From positions 1,658,501-1,722,500 of the forward strand of contig JADKFU010000005.1 of assembly GCA_016717285.1 (NCBI GenBank): 64,000 nt of DNA, read 5' to 3'. The position numbers and the translations under genes are program-made. Positions within the stretch are counted from its first letter, which is position 1; each line of letters starts with the position of its first letter. Origin of the DNA: Chitinophagaceae bacterium. GTDB lineage: Bacteria > Bacteroidota > Bacteroidia > Chitinophagales > UBA10324. Below are positions 15,742-26,361 of the stretch, piece by piece. The notes under the pieces were generated by a model. That model did not search any database. It was given only the letters and a program-made list of their open reading frames with translations, and was not told the DNA's origin.

Positions 15742-16935
15742 ATGAATTTACACGAATACCAGGGAAAAGAATTGTTGAAGCGATACGGCGTTCCGGTGCA
15801 GGAAGGTATTGCAGTGGAATCCGTGGATGCTGCTATTGAAGCAGCCAAGCAATTGAAGAACGAACGCGGCACTGCTATTTGGGTGGTGAAAGCACAGATT
15901 CATGCAGGTGGAAGAGGCAAGGGTGGCGGCGTGAAAGTGGCCACCTCCTTAGATAAACTGAAAGAGAAAGCTGAGCAGATTATCGGTATGCAGTTGGTTA
16001 CTCCGCAAACCGGTCCTGCAGGAAAAAAAGTGAACAAGGTATTGATTGCGGAAGATGTGTATTACGGCGATGAAAAAGACCGCAAGGAATTTTATATGAG
16101 CGTGTTACTCGACCGTGAGCAAAAAAGGAATGTGATCATCTATTCCACAGAAGGCGGAATGGACATTGAAGAAGTGGCTGCTAAAACACCTGAGAAAATT
16201 CATAAGGAATGGGTGGATCCAAAAGATGGCCTGAATCCTTACCAGGCAAGAAAGATTGCTTTCAACCTCGGCTTATCCGGTGATGCCTATAAAAACATGG
16301 TTTCCTTCGTAACCGCTGTTTACAAAGCATATGTTGAATTGGATAGCGCATTGATCGAAATCAATCCGACTTTAAAAACGTCAGACAACCGCATCATCGC
16401 GGTAGATGCAAAAGTTAAAGTGGACGACAATGCTTTATACAGGCATAAAGAATACGCTGACTTACGCGATGTTTCCGAGGAAGATCCAACGGAAGTGGAA
16501 GCGAGTCGTTTTAACCTCAACTTCATCAAGCTCGATGGCAATGTCGGCTGCATGGTAAATGGTGCCGGTCTTGCCATGGCCACCATGGACATGATTAAGC
16601 TTGCAGGTGGTTCACCCGCTAATTTTCTCGACGTAGGTGGAACAGCCAATGCGCAAACTACAGAAGCAGGTTTCCGCATCATCTTGTCTGATCCGAATGT
16701 GAAAGCCATTCTCATCAATATTTTTGGCGGCATCGTTCGTTGCGACCGTGTGGCCCAGGGAATTGTGGATGCATACAAAAACATCGGAACTATTCATGTC
16801 CCGATTATTGTCCGTTTGCAGGGCACCAATGCTGAATTGGCAAAAGAAATAATTGACAAATCAGGATTAAAAGTGTTCAGCGCCATCGAACTTCGCGAAG
16901 CCGCTGAGTTGGTGAACAAAGTGATTGCCGCATAA
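15742..16935 (+). CDS. sucC: Succinyl-CoA synthetase (ADP-forming) beta subunit
   Basis: A 397-residue TCA-cycle enzyme subunit that converts succinyl-CoA to succinate with ATP formation together with SucD. N-terminal ATP-grasp domain begins MNLHEYQGKELLKRYGVPV; AQIHAGGRGKGGGVK is the nucleotide-binding block. The C-terminal CoA-ligase domain has NGAGLAMATMD, GGSPANFLDVGGTA, and INIFGGIVRCD, which contacts the phosphohistidine of SucD. Length is normal. sucD is not adjacent, so the two subunits are encoded apart here. A canonical -7 element stands 20 bases upstream. Confidence 0.96.
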   Translation: MNLHEYQGKELLKRYGVPVQEGIAVESVDAAIEAAKQLKNERGTAIWVVKAQIHAGGRGKGGGVKVATSLDKLKEKAEQIIGMQLVTPQTGPAGKKVNKVLIAEDVYYGDEKDRKEFYMSVLLDREQKRNVIIYSTEGGMDIEEVAAKTPEKIHKEWVDPKDGLNPYQARKIAFNLGLSGDAYKNMVSFVTAVYKAYVELDSALIEINPTLKTSDNRIIAVDAKVKVDDNALYRHKEYADLRDVSEEDPTEVEASRFNLNFIKLDGNVGCMVNGAGLAMATMDMIKLAGGSPANFLDVGGTANAQTTEAGFRIILSDPNVKAILINIFGGIVRCDRVAQGIVDAYKNIGTIHVPIIVRLQGTNAELAKEIIDKSGLKVFSAIELREAAELVNKVIAA

Positions 16936-17006
16936 TCGAATAGGTTTTTCGTTCGGGCAAAATTTCCGGCTATCAATTATTTTTTTCAATAGTAAATAGT
17001 TCATCG

Positions 17007-17615
17007 TTGTTACTCAAGATACATTCAAACAGAATCAGTGAGCAAAAGATCAACCTGGTGGTTGATGAGTTGAAGAAGGGTGGCTTGGTTGTATTTCCCA
17101 CAGATACTGTGTATGCCTTTGGCGGCGATCTTTTTCAACCCAAAGCGATTGAACGGTTAATAAAGATGAGTGGAAAAAAACGGCCTGACTTTTCATTCAT
17201 CTGCAGCGACATTGCGCAGGCGCAGGAATACACTGCAGGGTTGGATACTCCTGTGTTTAAAGAAATGAAGCGCTTGTTTCCCGGACCTTACACCATGATT
17301 GTGAATGCTGCTCCACAGGTAGCCCGATTTTTTCAAACCAATAAACGTACTGTTGGAATCCGCATTCCTGACAATGAAATCGCACGTGCCATTGCTAAAG
17401 CTTTGGGGCATCCGATCATTTCCACTTCATTGCATGATGAGGATGTGATTCTTGATTACATCACTGATCCGCGTGAAATTGAAAACCGGTTTCACAGTCA
17501 GCTCGCTATTGTGATTGACGGCGGTTCAGGCGGAAATATGCCTTCAACAGTAATTGACTACACACAGGATGAACCAATGCTGGTAAGGGAAGGATTGGGA
17601 GCATGGCAGCCATAA
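17007..17615 (+). CDS. tsaC: L-threonylcarbamoyladenylate synthase (YrdC/Sua5 type)
   Basis: A 202-residue protein of the YrdC fold making threonylcarbamoyl-AMP for t6A tRNA modification. GGLVVFPTDTVYAFGGD is the nucleotide/threonine-binding start; the KKRPDFSFIC block replaces the usual KxRP motif region, FPGPYTMI, GIRIPDN and the ISTSLH Ser-Thr-Ser follow. Single-domain size, without the Sua5 C-terminal domain. The start is a TTG at 17007 (protein MLLKIHSN): no in-frame ATG lies upstream and the N-terminus is family-like. Follows sucC at 71 bases on the same strand, possibly co-transcribed. Confidence 0.88.
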   Translation: MLLKIHSNRISEQKINLVVDELKKGGLVVFPTDTVYAFGGDLFQPKAIERLIKMSGKKRPDFSFICSDIAQAQEYTAGLDTPVFKEMKRLFPGPYTMIVNAAPQVARFFQTNKRTVGIRIPDNEIARAIAKALGHPIISTSLHDEDVILDYITDPREIENRFHSQLAIVIDGGSGGNMPSTVIDYTQDEPMLVREGLGAWQP

Positions 17616-17758
17616 CAAATCAGAAACTTTCCTTTTCATTATTTTCTGAAGGGAATTGAACTTAACCTAATCAACCGAAATCAATTATTAGAATTGTTTA
17701 TAAGTAACAGATGTAACAATTTACAGTAACATTTTTAACAACGACAACTCAAATCAGG

Positions 17759-20032
17759 ATGCGATTTTATACAGTTCTTTTCTTTCTCTTGTTATCATGT
17801 TTCACGACACAATTGTTGGCGCAAAACGCAACCGTTCGAGGACTTGTTTATGAAAAGTCGACTGGTGAACCTGTTATTTATACCAACGTAATTCTGAAAG
17901 GAACAGGACTCGGCGCGCAAACCAATGAAGACGGACTCTACAATATTGCCAATGTAAAGCCCGGCTCTTACATGATCTTCTGCACACAGTTAGGATTTGA
18001 TACTGTTGAAATACCAATTACCGTTAAGCCCAATGAAATTTTGAATCAGCAGCTTTTTCTTTCCAAATCTGCCATTGAACTCGAGAATGTAAACATCAGT
18101 GCTGCCCGTGAAGAAAAGAAAACGGAAACAGCTGTTTCGATGACAAAGATTACTACAAAGGATATTACACGCATTCCGTCAGTGGGTGGTGAAGCGGATC
18201 TTGCGCAATACCTTCAGGTGCTGCCCGGTGTGGTTTTTACAGGTGACCAGGGCGGTGAATTATACATTCGCGGCGGTTCTCCCATTCAGAACAAAGTATT
18301 GCTGGATGGCATGACCATCTACAATCCTTTTCACTCCATCGGACTTTTCTCTGTGTTCGAAACAGATATTATTCGCAATGTAAAAGTGTTTACCGGTGGA
18401 TTCAGCGCTGAGTATGGTGATCGCTTGTCAGCGGTTTTAGATGTTACTACACGCGATGGCAATAAAAAACAGTTTGCAGGAAAAGTAGCGGTGAACCCGT
18501 TTCTCACTAAAGTAGTTTTGGAAGGACCTATAAAAAAACTCAATGATGCCGGCTCCAGTGTCTCTTATATGTTTACCGGAAAGTCTTCCTATCTCGATAA
18601 ATCATCTCAACTGTTTTATAGTTACATCGATACAGGTGGTCTGCCATACAGTTTTACAGATCTGTATGGAAAGATTTCTCTCAACAGTGCCAGCGGCAGC
18701 AAGCTGAGTTTCTTTGGTTTCAATTTCAACGATCATGTGAATTATCAGTTCGTATCAGATTTCGATTGGAAATCATATGGCTTTGGTACCAATTTCGTAA
18801 TTGTGCCGGGTGGGTCAAAGGTGTTAATAGGAGGCACGATTTCCTATTCCGATTATAATATTTCACTGCTGGAAGCCGATGGTAAACCAAGAACAAGCGG
18901 CATTAATGGATTTGATCTGAATATTGATTTCACTTACTTTCTTCCGCATGGCGATGTGAAATATGGTTTTGATATTGGTGGGTTCAGAACTGAGCTTCAG
19001 TTTTATAACTCGCTTGGATTGAAAATAGAACAGAATAACAATACAACTGAGTTGTCAGGGTTTCTTGTTTATAAACACATCTTTAATGAGAAATTTATAT
19101 TGGAACCAAGTATCCGCCTTCAATACTATGCTTCTCTGCCTGCCTTTTCGCCTGAACCACGCATCTCCGTGAAATACAATTTAACAGATGGCATACGGTT
19201 GAAAGGTGCAATAGGTATGTATTCACAAAATTTCATCAGCACTAAATCGGACCAGGATGTGGTGAATCTATTTACAGGATTTCTTACAGCACCTGATGGT
19301 CAGCTCAACGGAACCGATGGAAAACCTGTAAAAACCAATTTGCAGGTTGCCAGCCAGGCTGTGATTGGAGTGGAAGCCGACCTTACAAAGAATATTGAGC
19401 TGACTTTTGAACCATACTATAAAAAGTTCGGCCAGTTGATCAATATCAACAGGAATAAATTGTTGCCTGAAGATCCGGATTTCGAAGTGGAAACAGGCAA
19501 AGCTTATGGACTGGATTTTTTGGTGAAATATGACTACCGGAATTTCTATTTATGGATTGCCTACTCTTTGGGATATGTCAGCCGTGATAATGGCGAACAG
19601 GTTTATCCACCACATTTTGACCGTCGTCACAACCTGAATATTGTAGCATCTTATACCTGGGGAAAAGATAAAAGTTGGGAAGTGGACGTCCGCTTTAACT
19701 TCGGTTCAGGATTTCCATTTACACTTACACAAGGATTTTATGAGCAGGTTAATTTTCTTGATGGCATCAATACAAACTACACTACACAGAACGGCAACCT
19801 TGGAATTGTGTATGACGACAGTTTAAATACCGGCAGGTTACCTTACTACCATCGCGTCGATTTAGCGGTAAAAAAGAAAATACAGATTTCGGAAAACAGC
19901 ATGCTGGAACTCAATGCCAGCATCATCAATGTCTATAACCGTGAGAATATTTTTTACTTCGACAGGGTAAGTTATCAGCGTGTGAATCAGTTGCCCATAC
20001 TACCGAGCGTGGGTGCGTCGTTAACCTTCTAA
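17759..20032 (+). CDS. TonB-dependent outer-membrane receptor with carboxypeptidase-regulatory-like domain
   Basis: A 757-residue outer-membrane protein. Signal peptide to about residue 21 (CFTTQLLAQ). Residues 23-105 form a CarboxypepD_reg-like domain (ATVRGLVYEKSTGEPVIYTN). A TonB plug follows (LQVLPGVVFTGDQGGELYIRG, then GDRLSAVLDV) and a beta-barrel to a terminal Phe (SVGASLTF). The barrel is rather small for a SusC protein and no SusD partner is next to it, so a siderophore, metal or general receptor is likelier; substrate unknown. Preceded by 143 bases without an exact -7 element. Confidence 0.88.
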   Translation: MRFYTVLFFLLLSCFTTQLLAQNATVRGLVYEKSTGEPVIYTNVILKGTGLGAQTNEDGLYNIANVKPGSYMIFCTQLGFDTVEIPITVKPNEILNQQLFLSKSAIELENVNISAAREEKKTETAVSMTKITTKDITRIPSVGGEADLAQYLQVLPGVVFTGDQGGELYIRGGSPIQNKVLLDGMTIYNPFHSIGLFSVFETDIIRNVKVFTGGFSAEYGDRLSAVLDVTTRDGNKKQFAGKVAVNPFLTKVVLEGPIKKLNDAGSSVSYMFTGKSSYLDKSSQLFYSYIDTGGLPYSFTDLYGKISLNSASGSKLSFFGFNFNDHVNYQFVSDFDWKSYGFGTNFVIVPGGSKVLIGGTISYSDYNISLLEADGKPRTSGINGFDLNIDFTYFLPHGDVKYGFDIGGFRTELQFYNSLGLKIEQNNNTTELSGFLVYKHIFNEKFILEPSIRLQYYASLPAFSPEPRISVKYNLTDGIRLKGAIGMYSQNFISTKSDQDVVNLFTGFLTAPDGQLNGTDGKPVKTNLQVASQAVIGVEADLTKNIELTFEPYYKKFGQLININRNKLLPEDPDFEVETGKAYGLDFLVKYDYRNFYLWIAYSLGYVSRDNGEQVYPPHFDRRHNLNIVASYTWGKDKSWEVDVRFNFGSGFPFTLTQGFYEQVNFLDGINTNYTTQNGNLGIVYDDSLNTGRLPYYHRVDLAVKKKIQISENSMLELNASIINVYNRENIFYFDRVSYQRVNQLPILPSVGASLTF

Positions 20033-20256
20033 AATTATTCCGGTATTCATTCCTTGCTACCTTTCACACGCATCCATTACTTTTTTAATGAGTGATTTTG
20101 CGTGGATCAAACAGTAACAACTGTTTTCATTTCAAACAAGTGTAATCATCAGCGTACAACCTGCATTTTGAATGTGTATATCATTTTGATGTATTCACTC
20201 GAAAAGTTGATGGAAGACGTGAATTTTGAAGTCATTTTTCAACAAGCCCGATTGTC

Positions 20257-23200
20257 TTGATAAAGCATAGCAAAATCATATTATTTATTATTGCTGTTTT
20301 CATGCTTGCTGCTTCATTTGCAGAAGCCCAGCAAAGCAATGTTTATACTGATCCGGCACTCAGTTATAAGACCGGAATTATGTTGTTTCAGCAGGAAAAA
20401 TATGGAGCTGCACAGGAGAAATTCCGGCAGGCCATTGCAGATTTTGAAAAACAAAATGAAACTTCCAGTCACTTATTATTGCTGGAAGCATTTTATTTTG
20501 ATGCACGCTGCAGCAAAATGCTCAGTCGCCCTGATGCCGAAAAATTGTTTCTTGACCTGGTGAATAATTACGAGGAAAATGCTACCACACGTTTGGCCTA
20601 TTTCCACCTGGCCGATTTGTATTTCGATCAGAAGAAATATGACAAGGCCATAACCTGGTATAAGAAAGTTGATCCGGCTGATCTTTCAGCAGAAGAGAAG
20701 ACGGAATATAACTTTCAGATGGGATTCAGCTATTTCTATAAAAAAGAATTTGAAAAAGCCAAGCCACTCTTGAATGAAGTACGCACGCTGAAAGGAGGGT
20801 ATTATTATCCGGCCAATTATTATTATGGCTACATCACTTATAAAGAAGGTAGCTATAAGGAAGCGCTTGCTTCTTTTCAGGAAGTGGAAAAATCAGAGTT
20901 ATATCATTCCATCGTGCCCTACTACATTGCCAATATCTATTTCCAGCAAAAAAAGTATGATGAAGAGATCAACTATGCCAATGGATTTAAGAGCGATGAT
21001 AAATTGCAATATGGACTTGAAATGCAGCAGTTGACCGGGAAGTCTTATTTTGAAAAAGGGCAGTACGACAAAGCAATGCCTTACTTCACGGCTTTTATGA
21101 GTGCAGCTCCAAAGTTGAATAAATCGGATATATACCAGATTGGGTTTTGTCAATACAAGACAAAAAATTATGCAGCTGCCATCAACAGCTTTAAAGAACT
21201 TAATGTGCTTGATGATTCCCTGGGTCAAAATGCATTGTACCTGATGGGAGATTGTTACCTGAAAACAGGAGAGAAGAGCAATGCGAGGTTGGCTTTTGAA
21301 CAGGCTTCAAGAATGAATTTTGATTTGTTTGTAAAGGAAAATGCATCCTTTCAGTTTGCAAAACTTTCCTTCGAACTCAATTACCACGATGTGTCTGTTG
21401 CGGCATTGCAGGATTTTATTACGTCTTTTCCAAAGTCTTCCAACGTTGGCGAAGCAAAGGAACTACTCTCGCTGGAGTTTTTATCCACTCAGAATTACAG
21501 GGATGCACTCACTTTGCTGCGTACAATGGATGCTAAGAATCCTGCAATAAGAAAAGCATATCAGAAAGTTGCCTATTCACGTGCAACGGAATTATACAAT
21601 GCCGGTGAACTGAATGAATCCATTGCCACCTTTGATGAGTCGTTGAAAAACCCTGTGGATGGATCGTTGCAGGCCGCAGCATACTTTTGGAAAGGACAAT
21701 CATTTTATAAGCAACAAAAGTATAGTAATGCCATTACTGCTCTTTCTCAGTTTGCTGACTTCACGGATAACAAAACCAAACTTCCCGCTAATGTGTCGGA
21801 CATACATTCAGCATACACGATAGGTTATTGTTATCTAAAACAGGAATCTTATGCCAACGCTTCCGATTATTTTCAGCGTGTGATGAAGTCAACCGCTGCT
21901 TCCGGCGATGCTTCCATGAAGAAAATTTATGCGGATGCAACTTTGAGAAATGGCGACTGTGGATTTGTATTAAAAAATTACAGCGCGGCCATTGGTAACT
22001 ATGAAGAAGTGGCTTCTGAAAAATTGCAAGGTGCTGATTATGCTTTGTATCAGAAAGCGGTGATACTCGGACTTCAGAATAAAACTGCTGAAAAATTATC
22101 AGCGATTAGAAGGATTATCACTGATTATCCTGGAAGTATTTATATGGATGACGCGTTGTATGAACTGGGTACTACTAATCTCACCGTGCCTGCATATCAG
22201 GATGCCGCAACAGCCTTCAGCCAGGTTATTGAGAAGTATCCAAACAGTAATTATGTGAGTAAAGCGCACTTGAAAATGGGACTGATTTATTTCAACCTCG
22301 ATAAAGATGACGATGCGTTACGGGAATATCGCTGGGTGCTGAATAAATATCCTAAATCACCTGAAGGCGCAGAGGCGCTGAACGGCGTTAAGGAAATTTA
22401 TACTTCACAGGGAAATGCGCAGGGATATCTTGATTTTGTAAAAGGTATCGCAAATATCAACGTCACCGATGCTGTGAAAGATTCAGTCATGTACCAGGCA
22501 GCCGAAAATAAATATTCAAAGAATGATTGCAGCGGTGCGATCAAAGAATTTTCAAATTATCTCACTGCTTTTCCTGCTGGAGCTTTTGCCTCACCTGCAC
22601 ACTTCTACAGAGCTGAATGCTTATTCAATCAAAATGATTTTGATGCGGCTTTAACTGATTATGCTTTTGTTGCAGGTCAGCCTCAGTCACGCTTCACAGA
22701 AAAATCATTGCTGAATGCCGCACGTATCAGCTACACGCAAAAAAAGGATTACAGCAGTGCTTACAACTATTACAAAAAGCTTCGTGAAAATGCAGAGTTC
22801 AAGGCCAACAGTACAGAAGCAACAAAGGGCATGATGTACAGCGCTTATTATCTCAGCCATTACAATGATGTTGTTTCGTCCGCAGAGCAATTACTGAATG
22901 CCGAGAATGCGAAGGCAGCAGATCTCACAGAAGCGCATTATTACCTCGCAAAAGTGTATGATGCGCAGCAGGATCTTACAAAGGCATTCGCTGAATATTC
23001 AGTTGTATCCAAAGAAAAATCTGCGATCGGAGCTGAATCCGGGTACCGGATGGCGGAAATTTATTTCAAACAGAATAACCTAAAAGCAGCGGAAGCACAA
23101 TGTTATGCTTTGCTGAAGCAGAAGCCTGTTTATGATTACTGGATTGCGAAATCTTACTTGCTCATAGCGGATATTTTCGAAACAGACGGTGATTATTTCC

Positions 23201-23382
23201 AGGCCAAATCAACCTTGCAAAGTGTGATTGATAATTATAAAGGCGCGGATGAAATCGTGTCCACTGCTAAAGAGAAGTTGAAAAACGTAACAGAGAAGGA
23301 AGCGAATCAATCAAGGTTAAAACCGGAAAATCAGCCGGATGAAATGGAGTTGGATTCAATTCCCGGAGTGGGCGACAAGTAA
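20257..23382 (+). CDS. Large secreted tetratricopeptide-repeat protein
   Basis: A 1041-residue protein. It starts at TTG 20257, which gives a complete signal peptide (IILFIIAVFMLAASFAEA, cleavage near residue 24); no upstream ATG fits. Nearly the whole mature protein consists of TPR-like helical pairs (for example FQQEKYGAAQEKFRQAI, YFDQKKYDKAITWYKKV, YLKTGEKSNARLAFEQA), at least 15 by eye. A short acidic tail ends it. Such periplasmic TPR proteins are scaffolds. An outer-membrane barrel gene begins 34 bases after its stop, so the two probably form one transcription unit and may act as a complex. Confidence 0.88.
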   Translation: MIKHSKIILFIIAVFMLAASFAEAQQSNVYTDPALSYKTGIMLFQQEKYGAAQEKFRQAIADFEKQNETSSHLLLLEAFYFDARCSKMLSRPDAEKLFLDLVNNYEENATTRLAYFHLADLYFDQKKYDKAITWYKKVDPADLSAEEKTEYNFQMGFSYFYKKEFEKAKPLLNEVRTLKGGYYYPANYYYGYITYKEGSYKEALASFQEVEKSELYHSIVPYYIANIYFQQKKYDEEINYANGFKSDDKLQYGLEMQQLTGKSYFEKGQYDKAMPYFTAFMSAAPKLNKSDIYQIGFCQYKTKNYAAAINSFKELNVLDDSLGQNALYLMGDCYLKTGEKSNARLAFEQASRMNFDLFVKENASFQFAKLSFELNYHDVSVAALQDFITSFPKSSNVGEAKELLSLEFLSTQNYRDALTLLRTMDAKNPAIRKAYQKVAYSRATELYNAGELNESIATFDESLKNPVDGSLQAAAYFWKGQSFYKQQKYSNAITALSQFADFTDNKTKLPANVSDIHSAYTIGYCYLKQESYANASDYFQRVMKSTAASGDASMKKIYADATLRNGDCGFVLKNYSAAIGNYEEVASEKLQGADYALYQKAVILGLQNKTAEKLSAIRRIITDYPGSIYMDDALYELGTTNLTVPAYQDAATAFSQVIEKYPNSNYVSKAHLKMGLIYFNLDKDDDALREYRWVLNKYPKSPEGAEALNGVKEIYTSQGNAQGYLDFVKGIANINVTDAVKDSVMYQAAENKYSKNDCSGAIKEFSNYLTAFPAGAFASPAHFYRAECLFNQNDFDAALTDYAFVAGQPQSRFTEKSLLNAARISYTQKKDYSSAYNYYKKLRENAEFKANSTEATKGMMYSAYYLSHYNDVVSSAEQLLNAENAKAADLTEAHYYLAKVYDAQQDLTKAFAEYSVVSKEKSAIGAESGYRMAEIYFKQNNLKAAEAQCYALLKQKPVYDYWIAKSYLLIADIFETDGDYFQAKSTLQSVIDNYKGADEIVSTAKEKLKNVTEKEANQSRLKPENQPDEMELDSIPGVGDK

Positions 23383-23416
23383 TAGTGAATGGTGAATAGT
23401 TAATATTCAATAGTAG

Positions 23417-25126
23417 ATGATAAGGAACAAAATCAGTTGCGCTGTAATGAATAATTTTCATGCTAATGGTCAACGCAAATCTTTGCGAGGGAAATGCTTC
23501 GCAGCAGCATTCAGTTTTTTGATGATGCTGATTTCCTTCCAGCATTCATTTTCGCAGGGAAACATTGCTGCTGAACAGGTTGATATTGTAAAAGCGTATC
23601 AACCTTTGCTGGCCGACGCTGAAAAGATTGATTTTAATGCTGAACCTGCATTGACTGATACAAGCATGACAACATTAAGCTATGACGTTAAACCTCATTT
23701 GATAGAAGTACCTTTTATACCGGCGGAAATTCGCGCGGTATCACTGCCGGTGACGGAACCTGTTGCATTGCAGAATAACTTTCTAAAAGCAGGATTCGGA
23801 ATGCAGCTCACTCCATTAATCGACCTGCATCTTCACAATGGCAATTCGAAAAGTTTCAGCTATGGATTAAATCTTCATCATCTTTCTTCCAACGGCAGCA
23901 AAATTGATTACCAGGATTTCAGTCATACCGGTATTGATTTATTTGGAAGCGCGTATGTCGGTGGTTCGGTGCTTTCTGCAACTGCAGGTTACGATTTTCG
24001 AAAGAATTATAACTATGCTGAAGCGGTAACTGATTCAACTGACAATGACAAGCAGGATCTGAAGCGAACTTATATCCTGCTTCCGTTTGAGATTGGATTT
24101 CAAAACACGAACAACAAAAACAACATTAATTATCATTTTGGATTTAAGTATTATCATTTTGACTGGCAATCCAACAATTCGTTTTTATTACCTGAAAAGG
24201 AAGATTATTTCAATTTTAATTTTCTGCTACAGAAACAAATACAAAAAATTCATAGCGCAAACCTTGAATTCACCTATGAAAACCTGCACGATAAACTGAT
24301 TGGCGTTTATGATACTGCTCAATCACTTTTATCTGTTGTTCCGTACTACCAGTTTAAGCAGAAAAATATTTTGATACAAGCAGGTGTAAATGTGAATGTA
24401 TTTGACAAGGCCGTTAGCTTTTTTCCGCGATTGCATGGTGAGTATAAATTGATTGGTGAATACCTGATACCATATATCGGTTGGGAAGGAGGATGGAAGC
24501 CTAACACCTTGCCGGAAATCACCACTGTAAATCCTTATTTGGTAAACACCAGCTCCTCTTTTTCTAAATTCAATGATGTATTTCTTGGTATTAAAGGCAG
24601 CTACGGAAATAATATCTCTTATAACCTGAGAGGCGGTTTCCGCTCACAAACAAACCTGCCTGTTTATTTGCCTGATCAGATCAACCCGGCTTATTACAAC
24701 CTGGAATACTATTACAATCTGAACATCATAAATGTGCATGCGGAAATTGCTTATCGTCAGTCGGAGCGAATCAATGTAGTATTGAGTGGAGAAGCTAATT
24801 CCTACGATATGGATTTTGATGATCAGCCATGGGGAATTCCAAAATCACAGCTCGACTTAACACTGAATTACAATCTTCAAAATAAGATTTTCGCCCAAGT
24901 TGATTTTTTTGCAAACAGTGGCGCTTATACCATCCTGCCTTCCGAAACAACATCCACCCAATTAAAAGGGAGAGCGGATGTGAACATTTCACTCACTTAT
25001 GATTACAAGAAAAACATTTCCGGCTGGCTGGCATTCAATAATATTTTTGGCGCAAAGAATACAGCGTGGTTTAATTATCCCACTTATGGATTTCAGGCAA
25101 TGGTGGGAGTTAACCTGAAATTTTAA
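23417..25126 (+). CDS. Outer-membrane beta-barrel protein, TonB-receptor-like, partner of TPR protein
   Basis: A 569-residue protein. A hydrophobic segment ending HSFSQ near residue 47 is the signal peptide; the start at ATG 23417 leaves a long basic N-region, so the internal ATG at 23447 is an alternative. The mature protein is alternating-aromatic beta sequence throughout (KSFSYGLNLHHLSSNGS, INYHFGFKYYHFDW) and ends in Phe (MVGVNLKF), the mark of barrel proteins. There is no clear plug domain, so transport activity is uncertain. Same arrangement, TPR gene then barrel gene, suggests shared function. Confidence 0.78.
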   Translation: MIRNKISCAVMNNFHANGQRKSLRGKCFAAAFSFLMMLISFQHSFSQGNIAAEQVDIVKAYQPLLADAEKIDFNAEPALTDTSMTTLSYDVKPHLIEVPFIPAEIRAVSLPVTEPVALQNNFLKAGFGMQLTPLIDLHLHNGNSKSFSYGLNLHHLSSNGSKIDYQDFSHTGIDLFGSAYVGGSVLSATAGYDFRKNYNYAEAVTDSTDNDKQDLKRTYILLPFEIGFQNTNNKNNINYHFGFKYYHFDWQSNNSFLLPEKEDYFNFNFLLQKQIQKIHSANLEFTYENLHDKLIGVYDTAQSLLSVVPYYQFKQKNILIQAGVNVNVFDKAVSFFPRLHGEYKLIGEYLIPYIGWEGGWKPNTLPEITTVNPYLVNTSSSFSKFNDVFLGIKGSYGNNISYNLRGGFRSQTNLPVYLPDQINPAYYNLEYYYNLNIINVHAEIAYRQSERINVVLSGEANSYDMDFDDQPWGIPKSQLDLTLNYNLQNKIFAQVDFFANSGAYTILPSETTSTQLKGRADVNISLTYDYKKNISGWLAFNNIFGAKNTAWFNYPTYGFQAMVGVNLKF

Positions 25127-25269
25127 AGGCAACGTCATTCTCAATGTGAGTAGCTGAAAAAAATATATTGCCAGCAATGGATGCAGCATGCTGCTATTGT
25201 AATCTCCGCTTATCAATCTGGTTCTGAAAAAAAGTCCCTTCCTGAAAGCAATCTTCCTACTTTTAGAAC

Positions 25270-26268
25270 ATGAGATTCCGGTTTATTAACCATCCTTTTT
25301 TCAGAATCTTCGAAGTTTTTCTCGTGTTTGTGGTGATGGTCATTTTTGGAACGGCCGGTTACATGCTCATTGAGAACTATACCTGGATTGAAGCGGTGTA
25401 TATGACGGTGATTACCATTGCAACCGTCGGATTCGAAGAAGTGCATCCCCTTTCACCTCATGGAATGATTTTCACGATCATCCTGATAATGGTAACGGTT
25501 ATTGCCATCTCATTTTCATTGGCCTACATCACCCGTTACCTGCTTGATGGTCAATTTCAGCGCAACTATAAATTGTACAACATGAAGAATAAGATAAAGC
25601 ACCTCAGCAACCACGTCATTCTTTGTGGATATGGCAGAAACGGTCAATCTGCATTTGAGATCCTTCACATGAGTAAAACGCCTGTTGTGATAATTGAGAA
25701 AAATGCAGAGCTGATTGAAAATGCGGGCAGGAGTATTGACTATTTCCTCGTGGGAGATGCTACCGAAGATGAAGTGTTAACACATGCCGGCATTCTGCAG
25801 GCGCAGGCCTTAATTATCACACTGCCAAATGATGCAGACAATGTTTTCATCGTGCTGACTGCAAAAGCATTGAACCCAAAATTGAAAATAATTACGCGGG
25901 CTTCCAGTGATACATCAGTAAGTAAGATGAAGATTGCGGGTGCTGCCAATGTAATCATGCCCGACAAAATCGGCGGCACACATATGGCAACACTGGTAGT
26001 GAATCCTGACGTAAAAGAATTTCTGGATTACCTCTCCACGCAGAATAGTGAGGATTTTCAGATAGCTGAAATTATGGTGAAGCATAAATGCATGCTCTCC
26101 GAAATTGATGGATGGAAAAATACGGGCGCAACCATTCTGGGAATAAAAAATATTTCCGGCGAATATCTCCTTAATCCGTCTCCGTCTGTTATTGTTACCA
26201 TCAGCGACCGTTTGATTACCATGGGTTCAAAGGAACAACTGAATAGAATGGAGCAACTTTTCAGGTAA
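25270..26268 (+). CDS. Two-TM potassium-channel-like protein with RCK (TrkA-N/TrkA-C) domains
   Basis: A 332-residue inner-membrane protein. TM1 about residues 9-31 (FRIFEVFLVFVVMVIFGTAGYML), pore helix and filter TIATVGFEEV about 54-63, TM2 about 70-95. Then an RCK domain with Rossmann motif GYGRNGQS (about 119), ending in a TrkA-C domain. The architecture is that of ligand-gated K+ channels such as MthK. The filter is TVGFE rather than the classic TVGYGD, as in some bacterial relatives, so ion selectivity is uncertain. Stands alone, same direction as its neighbours. Confidence 0.87.
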   Translation: MRFRFINHPFFRIFEVFLVFVVMVIFGTAGYMLIENYTWIEAVYMTVITIATVGFEEVHPLSPHGMIFTIILIMVTVIAISFSLAYITRYLLDGQFQRNYKLYNMKNKIKHLSNHVILCGYGRNGQSAFEILHMSKTPVVIIEKNAELIENAGRSIDYFLVGDATEDEVLTHAGILQAQALIITLPNDADNVFIVLTAKALNPKLKIITRASSDTSVSKMKIAGAANVIMPDKIGGTHMATLVVNPDVKEFLDYLSTQNSEDFQIAEIMVKHKCMLSEIDGWKNTGATILGIKNISGEYLLNPSPSVIVTISDRLITMGSKEQLNRMEQLFR

Positions 26269-26361
26269 CGGCTGAATGTATGAAGATTAACTTTTCATTA
26301 ATTGAATGTATGGTTGGTTTGCTTTTTACTTTGCTAACTTGCAAGTAAATTACCTCGCTGC

